Shown here in pieces: positions 48,493-62,420 of a stretch of DNA of 64,000 bases. The number at the start of each line of letters is the position of its first letter. The stretch's first letter is position 1. Under the pieces are notes generated by a model. It was not told where the DNA came from. It saw nothing but the letters and a program-made list of their open reading frames with translations, and ran no database searches. The stretch is taken from assembly GCA_025331125.1 (NCBI GenBank), contig JAOALB010000131.1:1-64000 (forward strand), written 5' to 3'. This stretch comes from Mycogone perniciosa (taxonomy: Eukaryota; Ascomycota; Sordariomycetes; Hypocreales; Hypocreaceae). Position numbers and translations under genes: made by a program.

Positions 48493-49940
48493 ATTCTTGA
48501 ATCTTTCCTTTAATTACTTAAATTAATAAAATAAAAATACAATATATAATAGTTAATTTAATAAATAACTTTAATAAAGAAAATCGCGCCTTTATATAAA
48601 AGGCAGGATTAGTAATTAATTAAATAGCCTGTTTAAATTATATTATAAAAGACTTTAAATTAAATATATAAATCTTGTAATAAACTTAAATTATAAAGTA
48701 AATTACGTAATTTAAACTTTTGAAAGATTTCCAAAAAAAATAATAAACTTTAATGAAATCTTTTAATAGTTTGATATTAATTAATACGTTTTATTTAAAA
48801 TACTATTAATATTTAAACTATTTATTAGATAATAGTAAAAAAGGAATAATAGTAAAAGTTAATAGGCTTTCTATTATTATATAAAGCTTTATATAAAGCT
48901 TTAAAACTAGATTTATTTATATTATAAAAATAGTTTTAATATTTAAGAAACGATATTTATATTTATAAATTACTTTTTACACTCCTTGAAACTATTTATA
49001 AAAACAATATATTAAGATTATTAAACTATAATATACTTTATAAATATTATTATAACTTTATAGTATTTTACTTTAATTATAATATCATAATTTATTTAAA
49101 TACTATTTCTATTTTTTATAAATATAATAGTTTTAAACTTTAGTATATTTATTATAATAATATTCAATTACTTTTTAATTAATTATATTAAATTATTTAA
49201 GAATAAAAGAAAGTATTAATACTTATAGTACATGAGTAATAATTAAAGTAAATTATTTAACTTTATCAATAAAATATATATAAAAGTAAACGTATACTTT
49301 TATACTTTTATAATAATAAATAAATAAAATACTATTAAAATATATATAAATATTAACACTAATATAAGAGTTAACCTTCCTAGTATTATATATATATATA
49401 AATAAAGGCTTTAAGAAACTCAAATATTAACATTAAGCTTTAAAGTCATAAAGACAATATATATTTTTTAATATAAAATATTTAAAGTTCTTTTTATCAT
49501 TTATTAATTTAAAACAAATAATTTAAAGACTTACTTACATTTATATTATAATTAAGTAAAATCTAATATTTAAAAGGACTTTAATGTTATTCAATATATT
49601 TATATTACGTTATTAGTATATATATTTAAGCCTATAAAATTAATATTAATAGTTTAAATAATTATAAAAGATAAATAAAACTATATAGCTTTATAAGCTT
49701 CAACGCCTTTATAAAGATTAAATATATATATTTATAATACTTTATTAATTTAAATATTTCTTATTATTTAATAAAAATAAAATAATAAAAAGCAGAAAAC
49801 TTATAAAGATCCTTTCAAAAACTTTAAATGTTATAAATATATTTAATAACTTTTATATTCAATGTAGTTCAAAATATACATCTTTTAATTATAGTATTAA
49901 CTTATTTGTTTTAGTAAATAAATTATTTAATAATATATAT
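48493..49940. other. A+T-rich stretch without recognisable gene
   Basis: Nothing beyond composition and short A+T repeats is supported. Confidence 0.5.
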
Positions 49941-50262
49941 TAATATATAGAAAAGTATATCTTTCTCCTTCCTTTCCTTCCTTTCCTTTATTATCTTGTA
50001 TTCCACTTATTCCACCCATTATATATTATATAATAGCAATTTTTATAATTCCGATTATATAACTAACTTTACTTCCAGATATAGTTAAATGTAACCAAAT
50101 AACTAACTAAACTGCAACTAAACCAATCTCTTAATTAACTAAACTATCCCTTTTATTAATCCTAAACAGCAGCTTTAATTTAACTTAATTAAATATACTA
50201 GATAATATATTAATTAATATCCAGTAATACATTTTCCTTTATTGCTTTATTCCTTAGTATGA
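49941..50262 (+). mobile_element. 5' fragment of a mini-LTR element
   Basis: An 88-bp LTR (49941-50028) and the first 230 bases of internal leader match 17069-17370 (shared ATTATATAACTAACTTT-like block and CTAAACTGCA). It stops before the pentapeptide-repeat part. Confidence 0.7.
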
Positions 50263-51529
50263 AATAATATATATCTTAAAGTATAAATATACTATTTAAA
50301 TATATTAAAGTATTATTATATTTATAACCTATAAGTAAATTATAGTTAAACCTTTAAAAGTATTTATTAAAGAGGTCTAAAGGTTTAGCTTTTTTTATTA
50401 TTCTTTTAATATAGTTTTACTATATTTTAAAAATAAATAATAAATAAAATTATTTCCTTTTTAATATTAAAGATATTTTTATAGTATACTTTAATTTAGT
50501 TTTATAGTTTTATTTTAAGCTTTATATAAGAGTTAAAAGTATATCTTTTTTTTAGTTTATATAAAGATTACTTCTTAATTAAATTTAAGTAAATATAAAC
50601 CTTTATTAAGGTTTACCCTCTATATTAATAGGTATATTTTAATTATATAATAAATAAAGGTTTTTAGTTTTTAAAGTCTTTAAATATTATTTTACTTTAT
50701 TTTATATAACCTAGTTAATTATTTTTAATTTCCTTTTATTAAATAAGTAAATATTTATTAAAGTATTAGTATTATTTAAACCTATATTTAATATCTATAT
50801 TATTAAAGGTAAATAAAATATATTTTAAATCTCTTTAAAACTTTTATAGCGCTTTATTAAAGGCTTATCTTAAATCGCTAAACTATTTATCTTAAGCGTA
50901 GAGGTTGCCTTTAAAGCAAAGTTAAGTAATATTCTTAATATAGATTTCTCTTTAACTATTATTTAATAATACATTCAAACTTTAGCGGCGTTTTAATTAT
51001 AAGTTATAGATTAAAGAGATATTATTTAATTGATGCCTAAAGGCTTACTTTTTTTCTTTAAAGTTAAAAAGTAGCTTTAATTAATAGATCCGCTTATTAA
51101 TACAGGTATATTTCTTTTATATGTTGTTTTATATAGGGTTATCCTATATCTTATCCTATATAAAATTATCTGCAGTATTACTAAAGCCTGCAGTTAGATT
51201 ATTAGGTAAATATATATTTATTATAAAGTTGCTAGTATTGCTCTTTATATTTACTAATATATAGGCTATAGTAAAGTGTTATATTATTATTATATTAGCT
51301 TAAGTAACCTATAAAGAAGTTTAAGAATTATAATAAAGGGTCAGGCTAAATAGGTATAATATAGGTAATAAAGTATATTAAAACTTAAATTTACTGCTTT
51401 ATTAATTTATATATAGCCAGGTTAATATAATTAAGTAAAGGGCTAGTATTATATAAGGGACTTTATACTGCCTATCTTTTATAATAGTATATAATCTATT
51501 AAATATAGTCTATATTAGGGTATATACTC
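50263..51529. other. A+T-rich stretch, unassigned
   Basis: No motif or match elsewhere in the window was found. 50850-51500 is slightly richer in G+C and may be a different element. Confidence 0.45.
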
Positions 51530-52472
51530 TTTAATATTATAAATAATTAAAGGTTTTATTTAATAGCTTAATATAAATAAAAAATCTATAAAGTTATTAT
51601 ATAGTATCTAATTAAACTATTATAATTATTATTTTTAAACTATTAATAAAATTCATTTTAAATAATTGATTTAATTAATTTACTTTTTTTATTAAAATAG
51701 TTGATTTATAATTATTAAATATCTCTTTTTAAATAAAAAGTAATATAGGTAATCTTATAGGCTATTTAAAATAAAGTATAAAGAAATAATTTAAATTGCC
51801 TGTTAATAATAATAAAAAAAGGTTATAGTTTTATTTAAAACTTTCTTATATAATAAAAAGCTTAAATTTATACTTTACTTTAATTGCTTTTATAAAGTTA
51901 TTTTAAATTAATAGTATAAATAAGCTAATAATAAATAATGAACCTCTAATTTTTAAAAGTTTAAAAAAAAGGTTTTCCTTTTAAAAGAAAATATTTAAAT
52001 ATTTTTTCCTTAAATATATTTACTGCCTATCCTTTATTTATTAACTATAAATATTAAGTTCTCTTTTTATAAATAAAATAGTATTTAAAGAACTTAATTA
52101 ATAGTTTAATAAAGTAAATTTATTTAAAAGTAAATTAATTATTTACTATTAAAGGTATTTTTAATTTTAATAATCCTTTTATTTTTATTAAGAATAGTAC
52201 AATATCAATATATTAAACACTTTTTATAAAGTAAATAAATTAAATAAAAGGCTATAACGTTAAAGAAAACTAAAAGAGGTTAAAAAGCAGTTATTTAAAA
52301 GAGAAATAAATATTAATAAATAAATAATAAGCTAGAAACTAATAGTTAAATAAAATAGTAATAGTCTATTAGTCTTTAAAGCTTTATATCTTTAAAGACT
52401 ATGGTTGCTTTTATATATATATTCCGGCCTATATAATATTATAAAAGCTGTAAAGCTTTTAGTCTTTTAATA
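51530..52472 (-). mobile_element. 5' fragment of the left-arm gypsy family (gag region and LTR)
   Basis: 51530-52210 matches 14300-15007 and is followed by the LTR 52211-52472 (262 bp, ending AGTCTTTTAATA). The rest of the element is missing to the left. Confidence 0.75.
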
Positions 52473-55400
52473 TCTATACTATAAAAACGCTATAGAATTA
52501 TTAATATATAGCTTTATTGCAATTCTTTAATCTTAGTAAAATTATAAAAGTTAAAGTATTAAAATAAAGTATTAGCAGGGTTTAATTTCCTTAGCCTATA
52601 TTTAATATAAAGGTTAAATAAAGCTAGTTTATTAAAAGCCTTTACCTATTAATATAAAAGCTTTTATTTATCTATAAAGTAACAATAATTCAAATAATTT
52701 ATTATAACCTAAATCTTTATACTTATATAAATTAAATAATATTTTTATATTTAAAAAGCTTTTATAATAGTAAAGAACTTAATATTAAAAGTAGCATAAT
52801 ATAATCTAAAACTATTTAGCTTTTTTAATATATATATTATAAGGTGCTAGGTATTTTACTAATACTAAAGTAATATTACTTTAATTATATAATTTAATAT
52901 ATTTATCTCTATATAAATCAATGCCTTTAAATTATAATATATTAAAATAAGCCTTTTTAAAAGCTTTTTCTTTAATTATTAAAAAGCTTTAAAAGCATTA
53001 AACCTTAACTATAAAAACCCTTTTTACTTTTTATAAATTGAATTTATTAAAAGTACTATAATTTTAGTATACTTTTTAATAACGTAAGAGCAAAATTCTA
53101 TAAATCTTCAAAATATAAACATATTATAAATGTTTTTAAATACTAGCTATTTAATAGTAGTTTAAATATATAATTATTTTATTTTAATTTTATTAAATAT
53201 AATAATATATTTAAAAAAGAGTATTGAAATATTATAAAAGAGATATTCTTTAATATTAATATATAACTTTATATTTTATTGCTTTTTAAGTATTTAATAA
53301 ATATATTATATATATGTTTTAAAGTTATAGCTATAAATTAAAATATTATTAAAATATATTATATAAATAAAAGTAATTAAATTTTATATTATATTATTAC
53401 TATATTACTAAAAAGTTATAAAGGAATTTATAAAACTAAATAATACAATATTATATTTAAACCATTTATATTAATAGTAAAATACTATTTTTTACTTATT
53501 TTCTTTATAAATGTATATTTAACAATATATATCTTTTAAATTAAATTTAATAAAGCTTTTAATATATAGAAGTCTATTAAAAATCCTAAACATTAATCGT
53601 AAAACAGTATAATATCTATAAGTTATTTTATTTAAAGTATAGATATTAATATATATTTACAGATTATTACGTTTCTTTAATATAAAAGTTATAAAGGCAT
53701 TAATAAAGCTAATAAACCACTAAATCTATATATTTTATAATACTTTTTTTAAATATTTATAAAACCTTTTAGTTTTTTAAATATTAAGTTATAAATAAAA
53801 CTTTATAAAGGCATTTTCTTATCTTTTAATTTAATAGTATACTATTAGTTTATTAGTATATTAATAGCTTTCTTTATAAAAGAAGATATAAATAAAACTA
53901 TGATATATAAAAAGTAATTTTAAATATAAAGTTAATATATAGTCTTATAAAGAAATAGCTTTATTTAAGTTAAAAGATAATAAGTTTTCTAAAGCTTTTA
54001 ACCTAATTTCTAGCTTTTTTTTAATTACTAATATAAAAGCTATTAAAACTTTTTAATAGTTTATTATAGCTATTTCTTAAAGGCTATTAAAGTAATAAAA
54101 TCTTTAGTTAAAGGATAATTCTATTAATTATACCTTTATAAAAAAGTAAAATGAGCTTTTTAAAATTAAAGTGTTTTTAAAATAGAGTCTTTTAAATTAT
54201 TAATAATAATTCAATAAAATAACTACTTTTCCTGTACTCTTTAAAGATTAATTATTTTTATAAATGTATTTATATAGCTATAAATTATAATAAAGATATT
54301 TAAAGAAATAATAATAAAGTTAAAAGCTAATAATAAACTTTTTAAGTAATCCTTTTATTATATAAAGATAATATAAATATTACTGCTAAAATTAAATAAA
54401 GTATTTATATATTACTAATAGCTATTTAGCTATATTTTCATTAATTATTTTATTCATAGATTTATATAATAATTATATTTTTAAATTTAATAAATTATAG
54501 GTTTAGTATTTCTATTAATAAAGTATAGTTAAATAAAGCTATTATACTTTTTAATAAAGTAATATTTACTATTATACTTTATACAATTAAAAGCTTAGCA
54601 GGAAGTTTTATAGTAAAGTCTATTATATCTTTAATAAATTATAAAATTAAATAGGTTTTTTCTATCTTTTTAAACCTTTAAATACTTAAATTATTATATT
54701 CTTTAAGGTATTAGCAGTATAATTCTAATATAATCCCTATTGACTAGTACATTCAGTCTGTCTATTTTTTCTTTAAAATTAAGGTTTTTATTAAAGGTTA
54801 TTTATATTATTAATATAGCTATATATAAAGGTTTTAATAATTATATTAATATCAATTAACTTTTATTAAATTATAAAGATTTTATTATAAAGTATATATT
54901 TATATATTATAAAGGAAAAGTATTATAAAAATATATAAAATCTTAAACCATTAAAAAGTTATTTTAAAAAGTTTACTTTTAATAATTTTAACTTAAAAAA
55001 GGAATAACTAAAACTTTTATCTAATAGCTTAATATTAATCAAAGATTTATAAAGTTACTTTATAGTATTTAATTAAACTATTATAATTATTATTTATAAG
55101 TTATTAAAAAAGCTTATTTTAAATAATTAATTTAATTAATATACTTTTCTCTTTAAAATAATTAATTTACTACTATTAAATATTCTTTTTAAGTAGGAAA
55201 TAATATAAATAATTTTATAGGCTATTTAAAAAAATATAAAGAAATAATTTAAATTGCTTTTTAATAATCATAAATAAAGTTTAATTTTATTTAAAAGTCT
55301 TTTTTATAATAAAAAGTTTAAATTTATATTTTACTTTAATTACTTTTATAAAACTATTTTAAATTAATACTATATAATAAATTAATTATAGGCAGTAAAC

Positions 55401-55963
55401 CTTTAATTCTTAAAGGTTTAAAAAAAGGTTTTCCTTTTAAAAAGAAATATTTAAATATTTCCTTTCTAAATATATTTATTATTTATCTTTTATTTATTAA
55501 ATATAAAGATTAAATTCCTTTTTTATATATAAAGTATTATTTAAAAAGCCTAGTTAATAGTTTAAAAAAGTAGTGTTATTTAAAGGTTTTTATATTTAAA
55601 ATATAGCCTTTTTATTAAAAGTAAGTTAATTATTTACTGCTAAAAGTATTTTTAACTTTAATAGTTTTTTTACTCTTATTAAGAATAGTAAAAGACTAGT
55701 ATATTAAAGACTTTTTTTAAAGTAAATAAATTAAATAAAAGGCTATAGCTTTGAAAGAAAGTAAAGGAGGTTAAAGAGCAGTTATTTAAAGGAAAAATAA
55801 GTATTAATACGCAGGTAATAAGCCAGAAACTAATAGTTAAATATAACAGTAATAGTTTACTAGTCTTTAAAGTTTTATATTTTTAAGGACTATAATTACT
55901 TTTATATATATATTCCGGCCTATATAATATTATAAAAGCTTTAAAGCTTCTAGTCTCTTAACA
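52473..55963 (-). mobile_element. 3'-truncated copy of the left-arm gypsy family
   Basis: It matches 11200-15269 without the copia LTR, showing the empty site of that insertion near 52970-52990. The reverse transcriptase box reads YFNN (53345-53356, minus strand). The 5' LTR is 55702-55963, 262 bp. The part from RNase H to the 3' LTR is lost; the break abuts the LTR of the preceding fragment. Confidence 0.8.
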
Positions 55964-56257
55964 TTAACCTAGTAATATAGGTATAAAGGACCTTTAAAAG
56001 AATACTTTAACACTTTCATAGTAACTAGTTTAATATTTTATAGTTAAAGAAAGCTTCTAATAGCTTTTTTAACTAAAGGGTATATAGTATATAAAATATA
56101 AAGGGGAAGTATATATAGTATTATTAATTAAATATTTTATTATATAATTATAAGGGTTATATATTGCATATATAGTAAAGCTTTAAAGGTATATACTTTT
56201 ATATAATTTAAAGTATAAATTTATACTTTAATATAAAGTATTTATATATTATAACCC
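55964..56257. other. A+T-rich spacer
   Basis: No feature supported. Confidence 0.5.
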
Positions 56258-57558
56258 GACTAAACTAAGGCCTAGGTCTAAAGGAATATTGGAACAACAG
56301 GCTAATATAAATATAATTACTAGGGTATATATTAAATTACAGATAATTAAAAATATATATAAGTAATTATAAACCTTAAATTATTAAGTATATAGCTATA
56401 TTCCCTAATAATTATTACAACTCTCCTTTATATATATATAACTAGCTTATTACTTATTTAATATAGTTACTTAAATAGTTATTAATAAATTATATTTACT
56501 AAATCCGCTTATTTTATAAAATAGTAACTATATTACCCCATTTAGCATTTATCTTTAGCTTCTCTGCTAATATAAACCTATAAGCTTTAGTTTAACTGTT
56601 AAGAATTAACCCGGATTATTATATATTAACGACTTTTATTTAAAAGGCTATTAAGAATTTTAAGTAATATTGTAAGTATATCCGCTATAATATTGTCTTT
56701 TAATAACCTTAATACATTACTATTTATTTTACCTCCTCCCTAAAGGCAGGATAATAATAAGATAATAATATAAGTGGAAATAAAAATAAAAATAAAGTTG
56801 ATAAAATAAAATAACTATATATTTATATAAAGGAAGCTTTTTAATATATAAAAGGTATCTATATAAAATAAAAGTAATACTATTAGTATTTAATTACTAA
56901 AGACGCTATATTTAATTAAATAATTGACTAATAGTAAGCGATTATTATAAATTTATAGAATTAAATATTACCTATACCTACTTTAAACCTTATACTAAAT
57001 TATAAAGGGAATTAACCTTTAAAGGATTTAAATAAGTCGCTTAAAATATAGTATTTTAAACCCTTTAATAAAAGTATTATGGCACTTTAACTATTTTTTG
57101 CTTAACTATATAATTATTTTACCTACTTTTTAATTAACTTTAGTATTAAAATTAATAAAGTCTTTTTAACTACTAAATAATTTAAAGGTAATACTTTAAA
57201 GTAGTTAAAACTTATTTAAAGGGATTTCTTTAATAATATAAGTAAAGTTAATAAATAAGTATAGCTTATATTTATTAATTATAAGTAATTTAAAGAAAAG
57301 TTCAGACATATCTTTAATAATATTAATAAAAAGTATATTATAGAAAATAAATTTATAAATTTAATCTAAAAAGGAAAATACTTTAACTATACTATATACT
57401 TAAAAAACTATATTTTTAAAGTTAAATAAAAAAACCTTACTTTTATTAAATATTTTTATAATAAATTTAAATTAAAAGTTAAACAGGAAGCTTATAAATT
57501 CTTTTATAATAAAGCTATTATTAAATTTATTAAAAAGTATATAAATATAGATAATTTA
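56258..57558 (+). mobile_element. LTR and decayed internal part of an unplaced retroelement
   Basis: 56258-56623 is related to the solo LTR at 28802-29188, closely over its right half. The following 900 bases look like decayed gag (long runs of codons with few stops near 57080-57550, Lys- and Phe-rich), but no knuckle is visible. It ends where the copia LTR begins at 57559. Confidence 0.5.
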
Positions 57559-58139
57559 TATTAAGTAATAAGGTTATACTAAACCTTATTTATATATAGC
57601 TTTTAGGAAGGTGCATATAACGCAGTAATAAGGAAACGACTAAGAGTTTAATTGGGCTAATAATGGATAAATAATTGAATTGTAAATAATCTAATAGCTA
57701 GAAGCTATAGAATATCTAGTGTATATACAGCCAGTGTAAAAGTAATTATATAAACAATAGCTTTATCTTTTAAAATAGTTTTCCGATTAAATAATAGGAA
57801 TACAGTAGCAGAATTAAGTTTATAGCCTTATTTTTATTTTCTGCAAAGTTCATTTATATAGGAAATCGTTTAAATCGACTTACGGCTATATAAACAGGAA
57901 ACCATTTTAGTCAGATTTTTCACAATAGCCATTATACCTATTATATTAAGTTTAGGGTAGGCAGGGTAGCTAGTCCTAGCTTAACTATTATCGTTGAAGA
58001 TAACAGAAATTTCCTGACTTACACCAAGGTTCCTCTAGGAACTCGGTCCTAGTGTTGGGCCTAATTCCGGGTCTAGCCGGAATAGGAAGGTTATCTATTT
58101 ACACTGAAATCCTTGCTTTTTAGCCCTTTTTTTTTAACA
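57559..58139 (-). repeat. 3' LTR of the copia element
   Basis: 581 bp matching the solo LTR at 11704-12283. On the minus strand it begins TGTTAAAAAAAAAGGG directly after a polypurine tract AGAGGGAG (58140-58147). Differences from the solo copy are mostly TG/TA and CA/TA. Confidence 0.88.
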
Positions 58140-58301
58140 CTCCCTCTAAAATAAATACTATTTTATATAACTTTAAAGTAGATATAGGACCTTAAATATA
58201 GGAAAGTAATTAGGATATAGAAAAATAAAAGGAATAGCTCAAATAGCTAAAATATAAAAATAGCTAATATAGCTAAAAGGAAGAAAACAGGGTAAAGAAC
58301 T

Positions 58302-60050
58302 TTAGGTATAAACCTTAGGTAAAAGCTGAACATTAAGGAGATTTATGAAGTTCTTTAGCTTTTGACTTGGAAGAGACTTAGTAAGCCTGTTAGTAACTAT
58401 TTTACTGGTTTCCAGATAGCTAACTGTAATAATGCTATTTTTAACCTGTTCCTTTATATAATTAAATTGTAATAGAGTGTGTTTTGTTCGATTATAAAGG
58501 GTAGGGTTGTTTAAGGTCGAAATAGCACTTTCATTGTCGTTAAGTAGACAGATTAGCTGTTTAATTGGTCGATCTACCTCTTTATATAGGCCAATAAGCC
58601 ACTAAATGTCTTTGGTAACTTCTATAAAAGCTATAAACTCTGCTTTTAGCATAAAAAGACAGATAGTTAGACCCCTTTTTAATTTCCAGCTAATTGGCCT
58701 ATTAGTAACTATAATAATATAGCTATAAGTCGATTTGCTTAATTCTTTATCCCTAGCAAAATTACTATCACAATAGCCAATAGGTATAGGACTAGATTTT
58801 CTAGTATATTAAATAGCTAGATCTTAAATACTATTTAGATACTATAATAGGTTATAGGCTGCATTTAAGTGCTCTTTATATAGGCCTTGGAAATATTTTA
58901 CTAGCTACTAGACTGTAAAACTAATATTTATTTGGGTATAGATTAATAAGTAAATAATAGTGTTAACTATAGCTTAAAAAGGCTTAGTGTTAGCTTTATC
59001 TAGTCTAGTTATAGTTTTATTAGCTAAAAGAGAGGGCTATAGGGGTAATTAGATAGGCTTTAAGTCTTGAAGGTTAAAGAACTTTATAGCTTTAGTAATA
59101 TACTGTTTTTGGGAAAGCTAAAAAAGGCCTCTTTTTTTATCCCTGACTATCTAAACCCTTAAAAAGAAAAAGGCAGGGCCTTTATCTTTTATAGCATAGA
59201 CCTTATTAAAAGCTAGCTTTAACTAGGCTATAGCTTCTTTATCTAGTCTAATAAAAAGACAGTTATCTATATAAGTAATAATAAAAATACTATTAACTAG
59301 ATTATAGAGAATAGCAGAGTTAAAAATTAAAGGATTATATCCTAGTTTATTTCCTAGGGTTTATAAAGCTTATTGCCATTCTCTAGGTAACTGTTTAAGA
59401 CTATAAAAAGCTTTCTGTAACTAAATAACCTAATTTATATTAAAGTTATAACCTAGTTTTCTAAGAATAGATTTAATTTTAAGGGAAGTTTGACTGGCAT
59501 AGTCTTTAAACCCTTTAGGGAAATTAGGGAAAATAGTTTCCTTAAATATCCCGTTAAGGAATACACTAATAAAGTCGATTTGTTCGATTCCCCAGTTATA
59601 GATAGTAGTTAAGGCTAATAAAAGCTGCTAGGTAAAAGGAATAGCTGTTAAGGCAAACGTTTAGCTGAAATCTATTCCTTTTAGTTATTAAAAACCCCTA
59701 GCAATTAGCCTAGCTTTAAACTTTACTATTTTATTATTCTAGTTTTTTTCAGTCTTTAAAACTAATTAACTAGTAATAGGATTCCTGCCTTTAGGAATAC
59801 TATTACGCTTAATAAAAGTAAAGGCATATTATTTGACTAACTAGTTAAATTCGCTATAAATCGCTCTTAACTATTTAATTTTATTAAGATTATAAAGTAC
59901 CTGCTTAAGCGTTTATAGGTCTTATACTGCAGTAGCTGGAAAGGCTAGCTTTTTAATACTGTTATAGAGAAAGTGGGATATATTTAAATCTATAAGATTC
60001 TCTATAACTGCAGAGTGTTATATAATTAATATAGGAATAGGGGGAATAAT
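58302..60050 (-). pseudogene. copia pol remnant: reverse transcriptase and RNase H, few stops
   Basis: Read on the minus strand from right to left: KARLIARGF and GIDFS-TFALTAIPFT (start of the copia reverse transcriptase), IEQIDFISVFLNG, then ITYIDNCLFI at about 59250-59282, where family members have YVDD (second Asp now Asn, box 59262-59273); later GYCDSNFARDKEL (about 58739-58777), the copia RNase H start, and RTKHTLLQFNYIKEQ. The final stop is TAA at 58302-58304, about 160 bases from the LTR. Remaining stops sit mostly where Gln or Trp is expected. Preservation is far better than in any gypsy copy here. Confidence 0.85.
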
Positions 60051-60059
60051 AATAGGTAC

Positions 60060-60450
60060 TTTATCGGGGGTAACTAATATACTTAATACATTTATAGTCC
60101 TTCTTACTAGCCTACCTAAGTAAAGTTAGTTGCTTATTTAAGCAACTACTAGATTAAAGAGGTATAAGACTATAAAGATAAACAAATAGAATTAATTTAA
60201 TAATAACTAACCCGCATTCTCCTTTAATATACTACCCCTACTTATATTTTTATAGCTATTAAAATATAAAAAGGTAACTATTAGTTACTTTTAACTACAG
60301 ACATTATAATTAAATAATTTGCAGTATCTTTTGGTCTTTATATTACTTAATTACAGCTTTATAGTTTTATTAAAAGCGCAGTTCTTGTACTTTATTCTAG
60401 TTATTATTAATATATATATATATTTAAAGCTCTGATTCCCCTTTAATAAA
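60060..60450. repeat. second full copy of the 38495 repeat
   Basis: 391 bp from TTTATCGGGGGTAAC to CCCCTTTAATAAA, matching 38495-38889 throughout. It keeps more G+C at the ends. It seems to interrupt the copia body; the flanks GGTAC and ACTGG do not give an exact target duplication. Confidence 0.7.
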
Positions 60451-60500
60451 ACTGGTAACCGAGATAAAGGGAGATTTTAGGGATTATATTATAGGAAGCA

Positions 60501-62420
60501 ATTATTAAAGGCACTTTTACGCTACTACTAAAACCTACCTTTATTTAACGACTAATAGACTTATAGGCTAACTTTAGTAAATCTTTAGGCAAATATAAGA
60601 CAATTAACTGAAAGAAATAGCCTAAAAACCCTTTATTATAGCTAGTTAATATAGATTAATATAATAGTTAATTCTAAAAATATAAGTTATTTAATTGCAA
60701 TTTCCGAAATATGGGAATTATAATTAGTTAACCTAAATATAATACACTAAAATACAATAAATAAGCGAAATCTTAAGCAACTATTAGCCTATAATACCTG
60801 CTAATAAAAGGTTAAGGAATTAAAGGAAATTATAAAAGGATTAATTAATATAGTAAAAGTAAATATATAGATTAAATAGTTAGCTTTATATAATGTAATC
60901 CCCTTTAAACTAGCAAGAAAATAAATTAATTATTTAATCTTTTAATATAAAGACTTTATTTTAATTTTATTAACTTTTTTAATTAAATTTTCTTTAACTT
61001 TTAATAAGAATATTATCTTTACTACTTTTATAATCTTTTATATATAGATTACCTTTACCTATATTGAAGCTATTTAAAAGAGATTTAAAAAGGATAATAA
61101 TTTAATACTGTAAAGCTAATATTAATAAAGGAAATTATCCTTAAAAGAATAGCTAATTCTATTATTTTAAACAAATAAATAAAACCTTTTTTTATTATAG
61201 AAAAACTTACTACTATAAAGGAATACTTTACTATAACCCCTTTATTAAAAGAGTATATCCCTTTTTTACTTAAAAAAAAATATTCCTATATTAGCTAAAT
61301 ATTTAAGTTAAATAATTTAAACTAGTAAAAGAAACAGCATTTTATTATTAAAAGACTATTTAATTAAAACTCTAACAGTTTATGTTAACTTTAAATAAAG
61401 GGATTAAAAGTAAATAAGTAATTTTTAATTATTAAAGTATTAAATATAACCCTTTCTTTAAAACCCTGATTAAAGGAATTATTTAATTATATACCTAGCC
61501 TAATATTAATACCTTTTAAATCTATTATAATAAAAGCCGGGGAAAGATTAAGTTTTTTAATAGAAAATAAAGAAAATACTTTTTTAAAAGTTCCTTTTCT
61601 TTACTTAAACTTTTAAAAATATTAAAAGAATAAAGCTATTTATAAAGATTACTTTTATAAGTAAATTTAATAGCGAAAATGTATTTTAATTTTTAAAGAA
61701 CTATAAGTAAAAAATAAAAGATTAAAGAATTTTAATAAAAGATTAAAAAAGGTATTTAAAACTATTTATAAAACTAAAAAAATAAAAAACAGTTTAAATC
61801 TTTATTAAGAAAAGTATTAATTAAAATAAAGTTAAAAAAGAGTTTATATAGTATTATAAGCAGTATAATAAAGAACAATTAACGTTATATACTATATAAC
61901 TTTAAAGTCTCTATTATTATAAGCCTATTGGAATATAATCTATAATAAATTAATTACTTTAATATTAATACTTTTATTAAAAGTTTAATAAAAGAAACTA
62001 AAAGGCAGTTATATTATATTTTTATAATATTATTAAAATAATACTATTAAAGCTATATTAACTAATAATAGCCTTTAAAGAAATTAAAAAAATTAATAAT
62101 TTTAAAAAGTTAAAGTATATGAAAGTCTAGATACTTTTTTATAATAAAATATTTATAAAATTTAATATTTAAAAAGCTTATTTTTAAAAGTTTATAAAGA
62201 TACCTTTTAAAATTAAATATATATTTAATTTATTTAAATTAAAAATAAATTTAATTTTAAAAAGGCAAAAACAGTAATAGCCTATATTTATAAAACTAAA
62301 TATATCTTTACAGCTTAAAGATTAAATAAATACTTTATCTGAAAGATTTAATAAGCTAATAGTTTATCTTTTTAATTAAAAGGCTAAAATAATAAATTTA
62401 AAGGAAAGAGAGTATTATTA
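60501..62420. other. A+T-rich stretch, probably decayed retroelement
   Basis: Plus-strand codon runs with moderate stop density occur (for example 60780-61250 and 62100-62400), but no domain was identified. It ends abruptly where the gypsy pol copy starts at about 62420. Confidence 0.4.

Larger units (their letters stand above)
58140..60500 (-). mobile_element. Ty1/copia retrotransposon body, minus strand
   Basis: Internal part belonging to the LTR at 57559-58139. The pol remnant occupies 58302 to about 60050 and possibly beyond the 391-bp insertion at 60060-60450. No 5' LTR is recognisable inside the window. It is less A+T-rich than the gypsy copies. Confidence 0.78.
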
